Shown: positions 1 through 8,489, numbered from the stretch's first letter. The stretch: 64,000 bases of DNA from JAAYTD01 sp964472015 (GCA_964472015.1 CAYYIP010000003.1:62001-126000); one strand, 5' to 3'. Made by a program: numbers and translations. Notes: a model not told the origin generated them from the sequence alone.

Positions 1-1666
1 AGATATGCCAACAGCTAATACTCCGACTTTAAAATTTATAGCAGATGAAAGATATAAAAATTCTAAGATAAGATTATCAGTTTTAGGTACCGACGCTTGT
101 GGTACAATAGTTTATAGTAATTCTATGAGTGTCAATGTATTTATGGATCCTTTATTTGTAACACAACCTTCTTCAGCCTCCTTATGTGCAGGTGAAGATT
201 TTTATACTGCTTTGAATTTTAGTGGCGAAGAGCCAATATATCAGATGTGGTATAAAGATGGTGTTCCATTAGGAGATGAAAACGATACAATTTATAATAA
301 ACAGGAATTAGAATTTACTAATGTAGATGTTAATCTTGCTGGTTCTTATTATTATTTTATTCGAGTAGAAACTTGTTATGGTATAGTAGAAATGGTATCC
401 GATACAATAATTATATCCGTTTTCCCAAATACCGAAGTACATAATATTACTAAAGGTAATGTACGTTCTAACGAAGGTGAAACAGCTATTTTAGAGGTTG
501 AAGCAAGTTATGTACCTACCGAATTATATCCTCGTGGACAATTCCAATGGTATCGTTATGATGTTTTAACCAATACTTCTATTCCATTAGAAAATTCATA
601 TAAAATTAAAGGTGCCCAATCTACAGTTTTAGTTATAAATTATATTACATTAGCCGATTATACTTTTAATGGTTCTTATTATTATTGTAGGGTTAGCGGG
701 AAATGTGGTTCATCAGTAGATAGTGATCCTATTATGTTAATTCCATCTGAACAGATAAAAATTATTAAGCAACCTGAAAGTTTAACCGTATGTTCTACAG
801 TTGGGCTTGTAACCTTAAGTACTCAAGTATTTTCGAGTGAAGATAATTCAAAATTACGTTATCAATGGTATTATGATAATACAGCTTTGATAGATGGTGG
901 TGATTATACAGGTGTTGATACTAAAGAATTAAATGTAACCATAAATAGTTCAACAAAATATCCTATGCCATTTTATTGTAAGATTTGGCTTGAAGGTAAT
1001 GATCCTAACTTAGATTTTATTAAAACTTCAGAAGTTATTATAGATGTTTTAGAAGATTATCAACCTGAATTATCTTCATCTACTTTAAATGGAGACCCTG
1101 TTTTACTTGATGGTTTAACTACATCTTTAACAGTTGGTTCAGAATTAAATATTCATATAGAGACTTTAAATCCGAATACTGATATCATTCATTGGGCGAA
1201 GCGTAATTCAGTTAGTGGCGAATATGACTTACTTGGTTTAAGTGGGAATGATTTTGTTATTCCATCTTTAAGTTTAACGGATGCGGGAGATTATGCTATT
1301 ATCATCAAAAATGAATGTGAAACAGCTACTCTTTTAATTGAATTTGTTTTAGAAGTTGAAGAATTTATAGATGAAACTACTAACACAGGTATAAGTATAT
1401 TATCTATAGATAATATCGAGTTACTTCCTAATCCAGTTACTTCTATTTTACAAGTTAAGTATTTATCATCTTTATCTTCTGAAACCGAACTAACAATTTT
1501 AGATTTATGTGGTTCAGTATTATATAAAACATTACTACATAGTACAATAGGTTTAAATGAATTTACAATAGATTTCAATAAGTTACATATTTCTAATGGA
1601 AGTTATTTTGTTCGTATAAATTCACGGGATAACTTTATAATAAAATCATTTGTATTATCAAAATAA
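1..1666 (+). CDS. T9SS-exported Ig-like surface protein, 5'-truncated by the window edge (copy 1)
   Basis: The reading frame is open to the first base of the window, so the true start lies upstream and only the last ~554 residues are seen. They contain successive Ig-like/PKD-like beta modules with paired Cys and QWY/MWY tryptophans (for example QMWYKDG, QFQWYRYD, RYQWYYD). They end in a T9SS type A sorting domain that begins near LLPNPVTS and closes with FVLSK. The family is known to be exported by the Por/T9SS machinery and anchored or released at the cell surface; ligand and function are unknown. The visible protein is residue-for-residue identical to the C-terminal half of the next gene (3739-5404). 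An intrinsic terminator follows. Confidence 0.9.
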   Translation, partial: DMPTANTPTLKFIADERYKNSKIRLSVLGTDACGTIVYSNSMSVNVFMDPLFVTQPSSASLCAGEDFYTALNFSGEEPIYQMWYKDGVPLGDENDTIYNKQELEFTNVDVNLAGSYYYFIRVETCYGIVEMVSDTIIISVFPNTEVHNITKGNVRSNEGETAILEVEASYVPTELYPRGQFQWYRYDVLTNTSIPLENSYKIKGAQSTVLVINYITLADYTFNGSYYYCRVSGKCGSSVDSDPIMLIPSEQIKIIKQPESLTVCSTVGLVTLSTQVFSSEDNSKLRYQWYYDNTALIDGGDYTGVDTKELNVTINSSTKYPMPFYCKIWLEGNDPNLDFIKTSEVIIDVLEDYQPELSSSTLNGDPVLLDGLTTSLTVGSELNIHIETLNPNTDIIHWAKRNSVSGEYDLLGLSGNDFVIPSLSLTDAGDYAIIIKNECETATLLIEFVLEVEEFIDETTNTGISILSIDNIELLPNPVTSILQVKYLSSLSSETELTILDLCGSVLYKTLLHSTIGLNEFTIDFNKLHISNGSYFVRINSRDNFIIKSFVLSK

Positions 1667-1768
1667 TGTTATTATTCTTATTATTATTATCTATTTATTA
1701 ATATTTTAATATTAATGATTTTATTTTTAGAATAAAAAAAGAACCTTATTTAATAAGGTTCTTTTTTT
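1..1768 (+). repeat. Direct repeat copy 1 (at least 1.77 kb, continues left of window)
   Basis: Bases 1-1666 match 3739-5404 with a single silent difference that I found (G at 1627, A at 5365). Similarity continues through the 3' untranslated region and terminator with a few substitutions and a 3-base indel, then stops after the T-run. The left boundary is outside the window. Confidence 0.92.
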
Positions 1769-1770
1769 TT
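1733..1770 (+). terminator. Intrinsic terminator after copy 1
   Basis: An A-run leads into the hairpin GAACCTTATT / AATAAGGTTC, followed by about ten T. The same hairpin recurs after copy 2. Confidence 0.9.
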
Positions 1771-2164
1771 ACGACTCCATAAAATTTTATAACAATTATA
1801 TTTTTTTTATTTTTTTTATGTTTTATTCGTTTTTTTCTACAAACATGAAAAAAAAATTTGGTTATATTATTGTAGAACTCCTAAAAAACAGTTGTTGATT
1901 TTATATAAAAATATTATTTTAAATATGAAAATATATATGTAATATACTATGTATTCCAAATGTATATTACAATATTTAAATCAAAAATTATTATAAAAAA
2001 TTATTTGTTTTTGTTAAAAATTTATTATTGTAATTATTATAATAATTTTGATAAAATTAATATAGATACATTTTGCTAAGAAATGTGTCTATATAATTAA
2101 AGATAGATAATAAATAATAAATAAGAAATATTAATATTTTTTTTGATTTTAGAGGTGTTTTTTT
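1771..2164 (+). other. Intergenic leader between the two duplicated genes
   Basis: This is about 390 bases of very A+T-rich DNA with no credible gene. It should hold the promoter of the second copy, but no full TTTG-N19-TAnnTTTG match is seen; TACATTTTG at 2067-2075 is only a near match. It contains a 14-bp stem-loop (2060-2094) and short TAAATAA-like repeats near 2102-2128. Confidence 0.6.
2060..2094 (+). promoter_or_regulatory. 14-bp stem-loop upstream of the duplicated surface-protein gene
   Basis: The arms ATATAGATACATTT (2060-2073) and AAATGTGTCTATAT (2081-2094) pair over 14 positions with one G-T wobble and a 7-base loop. The structure ends 70 bases before the ATG at 2165 and is not followed by a T-run. 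An operator or a 5'-UTR stability hairpin fits better than a terminator. The role is inferred. Confidence 0.5.
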
Positions 2165-5100
2165 ATGAACAAGAAAATTTTATTCCCTAAATTTTTATTG
2201 ATGCCATTTATTTTTATGTTATTGTTTCTGTTAAGTACAGAATATGCTTCATCAGAAATGTTTGAAACAGGAATAGGTGCATCTACTTCATCAACAAATT
2301 ATTTCCCCTATTATTTTTATAATTATGCAAGAGCACGAACTCTCTATCCAGCAAATGAGTTATGGGGTGAAGAGGGTGAAATTTATTCTTTTAGTTTTTA
2401 CATAACTTCTGCTTCTGTAAGTTCTGGTATGAATAATTTTGCAATTTATATGCGTAATTGTGGTGATAGTACAGCTTATAATAATATTAGTGCAGTAATA
2501 GATACAAGTGCTAGTAGTGGTTTTGTTCGTGTATATAGTGCTAGTCTTTTTGCTCCTGTTGCATCAGATGTAAATGAATGGTATACTTTTGACTTTGAAA
2601 CCCCATTCTTTTATGAAGGTAATAGTTTAGAAATCGTTATTGTGCATAATGATGGTTCATATTCAAATAATACAAATTTTTCTGTAAGAACTTACTATAC
2701 AGGTTCACATAGAAGATTAAATTATGCTTATAGTGATTCGCCTGGTAGTCCAACTAATTATTCTTCTGCGATGAATTATGCTGTAAGCGCTAGATTTGAA
2801 TATGAAGCAAGTAAGATGAAATATTTACGTACCGAAATAAATACACCTGAAATACAACAAATATCAGATGTTCAGTATAATCTTTTACAATTTAATGTTG
2901 TAACAGAAAAATTTAAGGATCCACTTACAGTTAATAATTTAATTATAGATTTATTAGGTACAGATTTAGATGTTGATATTGAGAAAATAGAAGTTTATTG
3001 TACTTATGGTTCTGATTTATTTGCTCTTGGTGCTCCTGTAGGTACACTTACTAATGTTGATTTATTTTCAAAGAATAGAATAATTTTTGATACCCCTGTT
3101 ACTTTAGGTGAGGGTTATAATTATTTTTGGATAACTTGTACTGTCAATCCAGCCAATACTTTAGGGGATAGGGTCTTAGATGCTAATTTACTTCAATTAA
3201 GTATAAATGGTGTTTATAAAGATACTGAGGAAGAATATACTAATACCGAAGGTGAAGCCCATATTAATTATACTCCAATTGAACTGTTAGATGTTCAAAC
3301 ATCTTATACTTTATGTTCTACTCATCCACCTAAACCTATAACAGTTTTGTCTAGAGGTACAGTTATTGGTTATATATGGGAGAGATGGAATGATGCGCTT
3401 TCGGCATATGAAGTTATTCCTAATGCCACAACTAATACTTATAGTGTTATTACCGAAGAAGTTATGTCAGGTTATGATTTATATAGATTTACTGCCGTTT
3501 CTCCTAAGGGCGGGAATGAAACAATAGTCAATCAATCAGTAGAAATAAGTTTTGATTATGATATGGATTTAGAATATGCAAAGATTTATGATAATGGTAT
3601 TTTAGTAGATGAAGAAGACTTATATATTTTATGTGTTGGTGATGAAGTTATATTGACTAGTGAAATAGTTGGTGATTATAAAGAACTTATTTGGCAATAT
3701 AGTACAGATAATATTAATTGGTTTAATATTTCCTTAATAGATATGCCAACAGCTAATACTCCGACTTTAAAATTTATAGCAGATGAAAGATATAAAAATT
3801 CTAAGATAAGATTATCAGTTTTAGGTACCGACGCTTGTGGTACAATAGTTTATAGTAATTCTATGAGTGTCAATGTATTTATGGATCCTTTATTTGTAAC
3901 ACAACCTTCTTCAGCCTCCTTATGTGCAGGTGAAGATTTTTATACTGCTTTGAATTTTAGTGGCGAAGAGCCAATATATCAGATGTGGTATAAAGATGGT
4001 GTTCCATTAGGAGATGAAAACGATACAATTTATAATAAACAGGAATTAGAATTTACTAATGTAGATGTTAATCTTGCTGGTTCTTATTATTATTTTATTC
4101 GAGTAGAAACTTGTTATGGTATAGTAGAAATGGTATCCGATACAATAATTATATCCGTTTTCCCAAATACCGAAGTACATAATATTACTAAAGGTAATGT
4201 ACGTTCTAACGAAGGTGAAACAGCTATTTTAGAGGTTGAAGCAAGTTATGTACCTACCGAATTATATCCTCGTGGACAATTCCAATGGTATCGTTATGAT
4301 GTTTTAACCAATACTTCTATTCCATTAGAAAATTCATATAAAATTAAAGGTGCCCAATCTACAGTTTTAGTTATAAATTATATTACATTAGCCGATTATA
4401 CTTTTAATGGTTCTTATTATTATTGTAGGGTTAGCGGGAAATGTGGTTCATCAGTAGATAGTGATCCTATTATGTTAATTCCATCTGAACAGATAAAAAT
4501 TATTAAGCAACCTGAAAGTTTAACCGTATGTTCTACAGTTGGGCTTGTAACCTTAAGTACTCAAGTATTTTCGAGTGAAGATAATTCAAAATTACGTTAT
4601 CAATGGTATTATGATAATACAGCTTTGATAGATGGTGGTGATTATACAGGTGTTGATACTAAAGAATTAAATGTAACCATAAATAGTTCAACAAAATATC
4701 CTATGCCATTTTATTGTAAGATTTGGCTTGAAGGTAATGATCCTAACTTAGATTTTATTAAAACTTCAGAAGTTATTATAGATGTTTTAGAAGATTATCA
4801 ACCTGAATTATCTTCATCTACTTTAAATGGAGACCCTGTTTTACTTGATGGTTTAACTACATCTTTAACAGTTGGTTCAGAATTAAATATTCATATAGAG
4901 ACTTTAAATCCGAATACTGATATCATTCATTGGGCGAAGCGTAATTCAGTTAGTGGCGAATATGACTTACTTGGTTTAAGTGGGAATGATTTTGTTATTC
5001 CATCTTTAAGTTTAACGGATGCGGGAGATTATGCTATTATCATCAAAAATGAATGTGAAACAGCTACTCTTTTAATTGAATTTGTTTTAGAAGTTGAAGA

Positions 5101-5404
5101 ATTTATAGATGAAACTACTAACACAGGTATAAGTATATTATCTATAGATAATATCGAGTTACTTCCTAATCCAGTTACTTCTATTTTACAAGTTAAGTAT
5201 TTATCATCTTTATCTTCTGAAACCGAACTAACAATTTTAGATTTATGTGGTTCAGTATTATATAAAACATTACTACATAGTACAATAGGTTTAAATGAAT
5301 TTACAATAGATTTCAATAAGTTACATATTTCTAATGGAAGTTATTTTGTTCGTATAAATTCACGAGATAACTTTATAATAAAATCATTTGTATTATCAAA
5401 ATAA
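2165..5404 (+). CDS. Large T9SS-exported protein: BNR-associated N-terminal domain, Ig-like modules, sorting domain (copy 2)
   Basis: The product is 1079 residues. A signal peptide spans about residues 1-30 (Lys-rich start, then LLMPFIFMLLFLLS). Next comes an aromatic-rich beta domain (about 35-210) of a type common at the N-terminus of FCB exported proteins. A domain resembling the BNR-repeat neuraminidase N-terminal family covers about 217-350 (motifs PLTVNNLIIDLLGT and GYNYFWITCTV). Several Ig-like modules follow, then a T9SS type A sorting domain from about 1003. From residue 526 on, it is identical to the upstream partial gene. A purine-rich GAGGTG lies 10 bases before the ATG. The N-terminal domain does not imply sialidase activity, since no catalytic domain is present. 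Probably a surface adhesin or structural protein. Confidence 0.9.
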   Translation: MNKKILFPKFLLMPFIFMLLFLLSTEYASSEMFETGIGASTSSTNYFPYYFYNYARARTLYPANELWGEEGEIYSFSFYITSASVSSGMNNFAIYMRNCGDSTAYNNISAVIDTSASSGFVRVYSASLFAPVASDVNEWYTFDFETPFFYEGNSLEIVIVHNDGSYSNNTNFSVRTYYTGSHRRLNYAYSDSPGSPTNYSSAMNYAVSARFEYEASKMKYLRTEINTPEIQQISDVQYNLLQFNVVTEKFKDPLTVNNLIIDLLGTDLDVDIEKIEVYCTYGSDLFALGAPVGTLTNVDLFSKNRIIFDTPVTLGEGYNYFWITCTVNPANTLGDRVLDANLLQLSINGVYKDTEEEYTNTEGEAHINYTPIELLDVQTSYTLCSTHPPKPITVLSRGTVIGYIWERWNDALSAYEVIPNATTNTYSVITEEVMSGYDLYRFTAVSPKGGNETIVNQSVEISFDYDMDLEYAKIYDNGILVDEEDLYILCVGDEVILTSEIVGDYKELIWQYSTDNINWFNISLIDMPTANTPTLKFIADERYKNSKIRLSVLGTDACGTIVYSNSMSVNVFMDPLFVTQPSSASLCAGEDFYTALNFSGEEPIYQMWYKDGVPLGDENDTIYNKQELEFTNVDVNLAGSYYYFIRVETCYGIVEMVSDTIIISVFPNTEVHNITKGNVRSNEGETAILEVEASYVPTELYPRGQFQWYRYDVLTNTSIPLENSYKIKGAQSTVLVINYITLADYTFNGSYYYCRVSGKCGSSVDSDPIMLIPSEQIKIIKQPESLTVCSTVGLVTLSTQVFSSEDNSKLRYQWYYDNTALIDGGDYTGVDTKELNVTINSSTKYPMPFYCKIWLEGNDPNLDFIKTSEVIIDVLEDYQPELSSSTLNGDPVLLDGLTTSLTVGSELNIHIETLNPNTDIIHWAKRNSVSGEYDLLGLSGNDFVIPSLSLTDAGDYAIIIKNECETATLLIEFVLEVEEFIDETTNTGISILSIDNIELLPNPVTSILQVKYLSSLSSETELTILDLCGSVLYKTLLHSTIGLNEFTIDFNKLHISNGSYFVRINSRDNFIIKSFVLSK

Positions 5405-5503
5405 TGTTAATATTCTTATTATTATCTATTTATTAATATTTTAATATTAATAATTTTATTTTTAGAATAAAAAAAGAACCTTATTTAATAAGGTTCTTTT
5501 TTT
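3739..5503 (+). repeat. Direct repeat copy 2
   Basis: This is the second copy of the segment at 1-1768, in the same orientation at an offset of 3738 bases. It covers the C-terminal half of the gene, the 3' untranslated region and the terminator hairpin. Sequence after the T-run is unrelated to that after copy 1. Since copy 1 starts at the window edge, the repeat may also include the N-terminal half and promoter. Confidence 0.92.
5469..5503 (+). terminator. Intrinsic terminator after copy 2
   Basis: Same hairpin as at 1733-1770 (GAACCTTATT / AATAAGGTTC) with an A-run before and seven T after. It can also serve the convergent epimerase gene on the minus strand. Confidence 0.9.
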
Positions 5504-5544
5504 ATAATCTGAAAAACTGAAAATATTGTTTATTATATTATTAT

Positions 5545-6471
5545 TTAATTATTAATATTATTTTGAAAAAATTTAATTGTATCTTTTATTCCATCATCAA
5601 ACAATATAGTTGGTGTCCATCCAAATTTATCTTTGATTTTTTTTATACTAATACAACTTTTTCGTTGTTCGCCATCTTTTGCTTTTCCATGTATTTCTGG
5701 GAAATTTTTATTCATATGGTTTTGTATTGTTTGAAAAACTTTATTTGTTGTTGTTTCTATTCCTGTTCCTACATTATAAATTCCAGAACTATCTTTTCTT
5801 AATGCTATTAAGTTTGCTTTTACAACATCAGATATATGTATATAATCACGAGTATAAAATCCATCACCATTAATTATAGGTTGTTCATTTAATAATAATT
5901 TTTTGATAAATATTGCAACTACACCAGCTTCGCCATTAGGATTTTGGCGTGCTCCATATACATTTGCATATCTTAGAATAGTATAATCTAGATTATATAT
6001 TTTTTTATAATAATATAAAAATTTTTCATTAGTTAATTTTGATATACCATAAGGAGAGCAAGGTTGAGTATTTGCTGTTTCTGGTGTAGGGATTTCTACT
6101 TCTTCACCATATATAGCGCCGCCTGTTGAAGCAAAAATTATTTTTTTTACATTTGTTTTTATTGCTGCTTCATATATATTTAAACTTCCTAATACATTTA
6201 TATTTGCATCAAAAATTGGATTCTCTACAGAAAAACGTACATTCATTTGTGCAGCATGATGTGAAATTATATCAAATTTTTCTTTTTCAAATATATCAAT
6301 TATATTTTTGTTTGTAATATCAATATTATAAAATTTTGCATTTTTATTTATGTTGTTTATATTTCCAGAACTTAGATTATCAATAATAACTACATTATGT
6401 CCAAGTTTTATATAGGCATCTGCTATATGTGAGGCTATAAAGCCTGCACCACCAGTTACTAATATTTTCAT
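5545..6471 (-). CDS. NAD-dependent sugar-nucleotide epimerase/dehydratase (GalE-like extended SDR)
   Basis: The product is 308 residues, the usual length of UDP-glucose 4-epimerase-like extended SDR enzymes. It opens with the NAD-binding Rossmann motif VTGGAGFIASHIAD, in which the usual third glycine is alanine. It carries the FASTGGAIYGE strand and the catalytic Tyr-x3-Lys in SPYGISKLTNE, followed by the RYANVYGARQNP motif. It probably interconverts nucleotide sugars such as UDP-Glc/UDP-Gal or a derivative for surface glycans; the exact substrate cannot be read from sequence. It is divergent from ridA and shares a 158-base promoter region with it. A TAACTTTG -7 box lies at 6510-6517 on the minus strand. 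Confidence 0.85.
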   Translation of the reverse strand: MKILVTGGAGFIASHIADAYIKLGHNVVIIDNLSSGNINNINKNAKFYNIDITNKNIIDIFEKEKFDIISHHAAQMNVRFSVENPIFDANINVLGSLNIYEAAIKTNVKKIIFASTGGAIYGEEVEIPTPETANTQPCSPYGISKLTNEKFLYYYKKIYNLDYTILRYANVYGARQNPNGEAGVVAIFIKKLLLNEQPIINGDGFYTRDYIHISDVVKANLIALRKDSSGIYNVGTGIETTTNKVFQTIQNHMNKNFPEIHGKAKDGEQRKSCISIKKIKDKFGWTPTILFDDGIKDTIKFFQNNINN

Positions 6472-6509
6472 ACTATTTTTATATTTAATATATTTTAATA
6501 ATTAAATTA

Positions 6510-6517
6510 CAAAGTTA
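6510..6517 (-). promoter_or_regulatory. -7 box of the epimerase gene
   Basis: TAACTTTG on the minus strand matches the Bacteroidota -7 consensus TAnnTTTG, about 40 bases before the ATG. No TTTG is found at the expected -33 distance, only a T-rich stretch. Confidence 0.5.
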
Positions 6518-6560
6518 CATAATTTAAAATAATATAAAAAATTTTTTGTTATAAATATAC

Positions 6561-6591
6561 TTTGATAATATCAAAAATTTGTTTAACTTTG
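6561..6591 (+). promoter_or_regulatory. Bacteroidota-type promoter of ridA
   Basis: TTTG (6561-6564), 19-base spacer, then TAACTTTG (6584-6591): a full match to the TTTG / TAnnTTTG consensus. The predicted start is near 6598, giving a leader of about 30 bases before the ATG at 6630. Confidence 0.8.
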
Positions 6592-6629
6592 TAAAATACT
6601 TTATATTATATAACTAAAAAAAATAAATA

Positions 6630-7010
6630 ATGAAAAAAATAATTAATTCAAAAAAAGCTCCGGCACCAATAGGACCTTATTCTCATTCAATATTGGTTTC
6701 TGGTAATTTACTTTTTATTTCAGGACAAATTCCTTTTGATGCAGAAGGTAATCTTGTAGGTGATAATATTGTTTCACAAACTCATCAATCAATAAAAAAT
6801 ATAGAAGCTATTGTTAATGAAGCAGGTGGAAAACTAAGTGATATTGTTAAGGTAACTGTTTTAATGAAAGATATGAATGATTTTGGTAAAATGAATGAAG
6901 TTTATGATAGTTACTTTAATTTAACTAAACCAGCAAGAGCAGCTTATCAAGTTGCAAGATTACCTAAAGATGTGTTGGTAGAAATAGAAGCTATAGCTTG
7001 TATCGACTAA
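6630..7010 (+). CDS. ridA: RidA family reactive intermediate deaminase
   Basis: The product is 126 residues, the standard RidA/YjgF/YER057c length. RidA hydrolyses 2-aminoacrylate and other enamine/imine intermediates released by PLP enzymes, protecting them from damage. Typical family segments are visible: APAPIGPYSH near the N-terminus, LLFISGQIPFD, VKVTVLMKDMNDF, and the C-terminal LPKDVLVEIEAIA, which contains the conserved Glu after the catalytic Arg strand (the ARAAYQVARLP region). It is monocistronic, with its own promoter upstream and a hairpin terminator 50 bases downstream. Confidence 0.95.
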   Translation: MKKIINSKKAPAPIGPYSHSILVSGNLLFISGQIPFDAEGNLVGDNIVSQTHQSIKNIEAIVNEAGGKLSDIVKVTVLMKDMNDFGKMNEVYDSYFNLTKPARAAYQVARLPKDVLVEIEAIACID

Positions 7011-7058
7011 AACAGTAAGTATATTACTATATATAACTATAAGTGTAAAATATTAAAT

Positions 7059-7093
7059 AAAAAACGCAATAAAGTTATTTATTGCGTTTTTTT
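7059..7093. terminator. Bidirectional terminator between ridA and tRNA-Asp
   Basis: AAAAAACGCAATAAA and TTTATTGCGTTTTTTT flank a short loop. The A- and T-runs on the two sides let it act for ridA (plus) and for the convergent tRNA-Asp (minus). Confidence 0.88.
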
Positions 7094-7113
7094 ATTTAAT
7101 TCAAATCAAAAAG

Positions 7114-7188
7114 CGGAGCTGACGAGACTCGAACTCGCGGCCTCCTGCGTGACAGGCAGGCGCTCTAACCAAACTGAGCTACAACTCC
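7114..7188 (-). tRNA. tRNA-Asp (anticodon GTC)
   Basis: The minus-strand sequence folds into a full cloverleaf. The acceptor is GGAGTTG/CAGCTCC with one G-T pair. The anticodon stem is CCTGC/GCAGG around loop CTGTCAC (anticodon GTC), and the T arm is GCGAG-TTCGAGT-CTCGT. Discriminator G73 fits tRNA-Asp. CCA is not encoded. Confidence 0.97.
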
Positions 7189-7233
7189 TAAAACGAAAAA
7201 CTATTTATTTTTTATTATTAAAAAATATGAATA

Positions 7234-7264
7234 CAAAAATAAGTATTTTTTTTATAAAAACAAA
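7234..7264 (-). promoter_or_regulatory. Bacteroidota-type promoter of tRNA-Asp
   Basis: On the minus strand, TTTG (7264-7261), a 19-base spacer and TATTTTTG (7241-7234). The predicted start near 7227 leaves about 39 bases of leader before the tRNA 5' end. Confidence 0.82.
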
Positions 7265-7562
7265 ATTTTTAAATATTTTTGATTATTTAATATCCTTAAA
7301 TAAAACTATGAAAACAATTTTTTTTTTACTAAATTTGTATATAAAAATAGTTATGAATAAAAATATTCAAAATATTTTTAATTAAAAATAGTCGTTTTTT
7401 ATAAAAATTTTATATAAATTAATTATACTTGTTTGTATTTTTTATATATTTTTTCTTTTTTGCGGTTTGTGTTTCATTGGTCAAGAACTACTATAAATTA
7501 TTATTTATATTATAAACTTATGTTATAAATTTTGTATTAAAATAAAACATAGAAATTTTTAA
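7265..7562. other. Gene-free A+T-rich stretch upstream of mntP
   Basis: No RNA gene or credible reading frame is seen. One more complex segment is TTGCGGTTTGTG...CATTGGTCAAG around 7457-7487. I could not recognise a yybP-ykoY manganese riboswitch, despite MntP being a common target of that element. Confidence 0.5.
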
Positions 7563-8126
7563 ATGTTATTATTTAATATTTTTTTCATTGCTATTGCATT
7601 AGGTATAGATGCATTTTCTATAGCTGTTGTTGCTGGTGTTTGTTTTTCTTCCATAACAATAAAACAACGTTTAAATTTAAGTTTTCATTTTGGTTTTTTT
7701 CAATTTGGGATGACTATTATAGGGTATTTTATTGGTAGTTATATAGCATCTTATATTGAAGCTATTGATCATTGGGTTATTTTATTGTTATTAGGATTTG
7801 TTGGAATTAAATTAATAAAAGATTCTTTAAATAAAAGGGATGAGAAAGAGTTACAAATAGATTTTTTTTCCGAAAAAAATTTATTAATGTTGGCTTTTAT
7901 AACAAGTATAGACGCACTTGCTATAGGTTTAAGTTTTGCTTTAATTGGACAAGACATATTGTTTTCTGCAGTTATAATAGGTATAATAGCAATTTTAATG
8001 ACAATGATAGGTGTTTCTGTTGGTAATATATTTTCTAATATATCAAGTAAAATGCAAATAATTGCTGGATTAGTTTTGATTTTGATAGGAATTCATATTT
8101 TTTTAGAACATAAAGGTATTCTTTAA
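7563..8126 (+). CDS. mntP: Manganese efflux pump MntP
   Basis: The product is 187 residues with six hydrophobic segments, matching the size and internal two-fold repeat of MntP (LysE-related superfamily). Each half carries the conserved acidic membrane motif: ALGIDAFSIAVVAG in TM1 and SIDALAIGLSFAL in the first TM of the second half. The Asp residues are required for Mn(II) export in characterised family members. It exports excess manganese from the cytoplasm. The stop is 3 bases before the start of the PqqD-like gene, so the two are probably cotranscribed. Confidence 0.93.
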   Translation: MLLFNIFFIAIALGIDAFSIAVVAGVCFSSITIKQRLNLSFHFGFFQFGMTIIGYFIGSYIASYIEAIDHWVILLLLGFVGIKLIKDSLNKRDEKELQIDFFSEKNLLMLAFITSIDALAIGLSFALIGQDILFSAVIIGIIAILMTMIGVSVGNIFSNISSKMQIIAGLVLILIGIHIFLEHKGIL

Positions 8127-8129
8127 ATT

Positions 8130-8489
8130 ATGATTAATTTTAAAAAAAAGAAAAAAAACAATAATATATCAGTAACTGATATATTATATTTAGTACCTAT
8201 AAAAAACAAGGATTTTAAATATCGTGAAGATGGATTTATAGATATAATAGTACCTCGTTTTAGAATTGAATTTTTACAAAAAATGATTCCAGAAACACGT
8301 AAGTATATGTATGCTAATCTAGATGAACTAGGTTCTGCAACGTGGGAGTTAATTGATGGAGAACGTAATGTAGAGATGATTTCTCAAGAGTTAGAAAAAA
8401 AATTTCAAAATAAAATAAGTCCTGTTTTAAAAAGACTTACTTTATTTTTGAGACAGTTATATATTAACAATTTTATAAGATTCAGATAA
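8130..8489 (+). CDS. PqqD-like peptide-chaperone family protein
   Basis: The product is 119 residues. After a Lys-rich start it has the PqqD-family core: a beta part (FIDIIVPRFR), then the diagnostic LDELGSATWELIDGERNVEMI helix-turn-helix region and the C-terminal LRQLYINNFI helix. PqqD proteins bind precursor peptides and deliver them to radical SAM or other modifying enzymes. However, many genomes carry stand-alone members of unknown role, and no PQQ or RiPP genes are nearby here. It starts 3 bases after mntP. Confidence 0.75.
   Translation: MINFKKKKKNNNISVTDILYLVPIKNKDFKYREDGFIDIIVPRFRIEFLQKMIPETRKYMYANLDELGSATWELIDGERNVEMISQELEKKFQNKISPVLKRLTLFLRQLYINNFIRFR

Noticed and set aside
1291..1578. 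95-codon minus-strand frame, repeated at 5029-5316
   Set aside because: It is antisense to the duplicated surface gene and appears twice only because the DNA is duplicated; the encoded protein resembles no family and has no start context.
7149..7385. 78-codon plus-strand frame
   Set aside because: It starts inside tRNA-Asp on the opposite strand and continues in A+T-rich low-complexity DNA.
7386..7562. Possible yybP-ykoY manganese riboswitch before mntP
   Set aside because: I could not find the conserved loop sequences or long paired stems of that class; a covariance-model search would decide.
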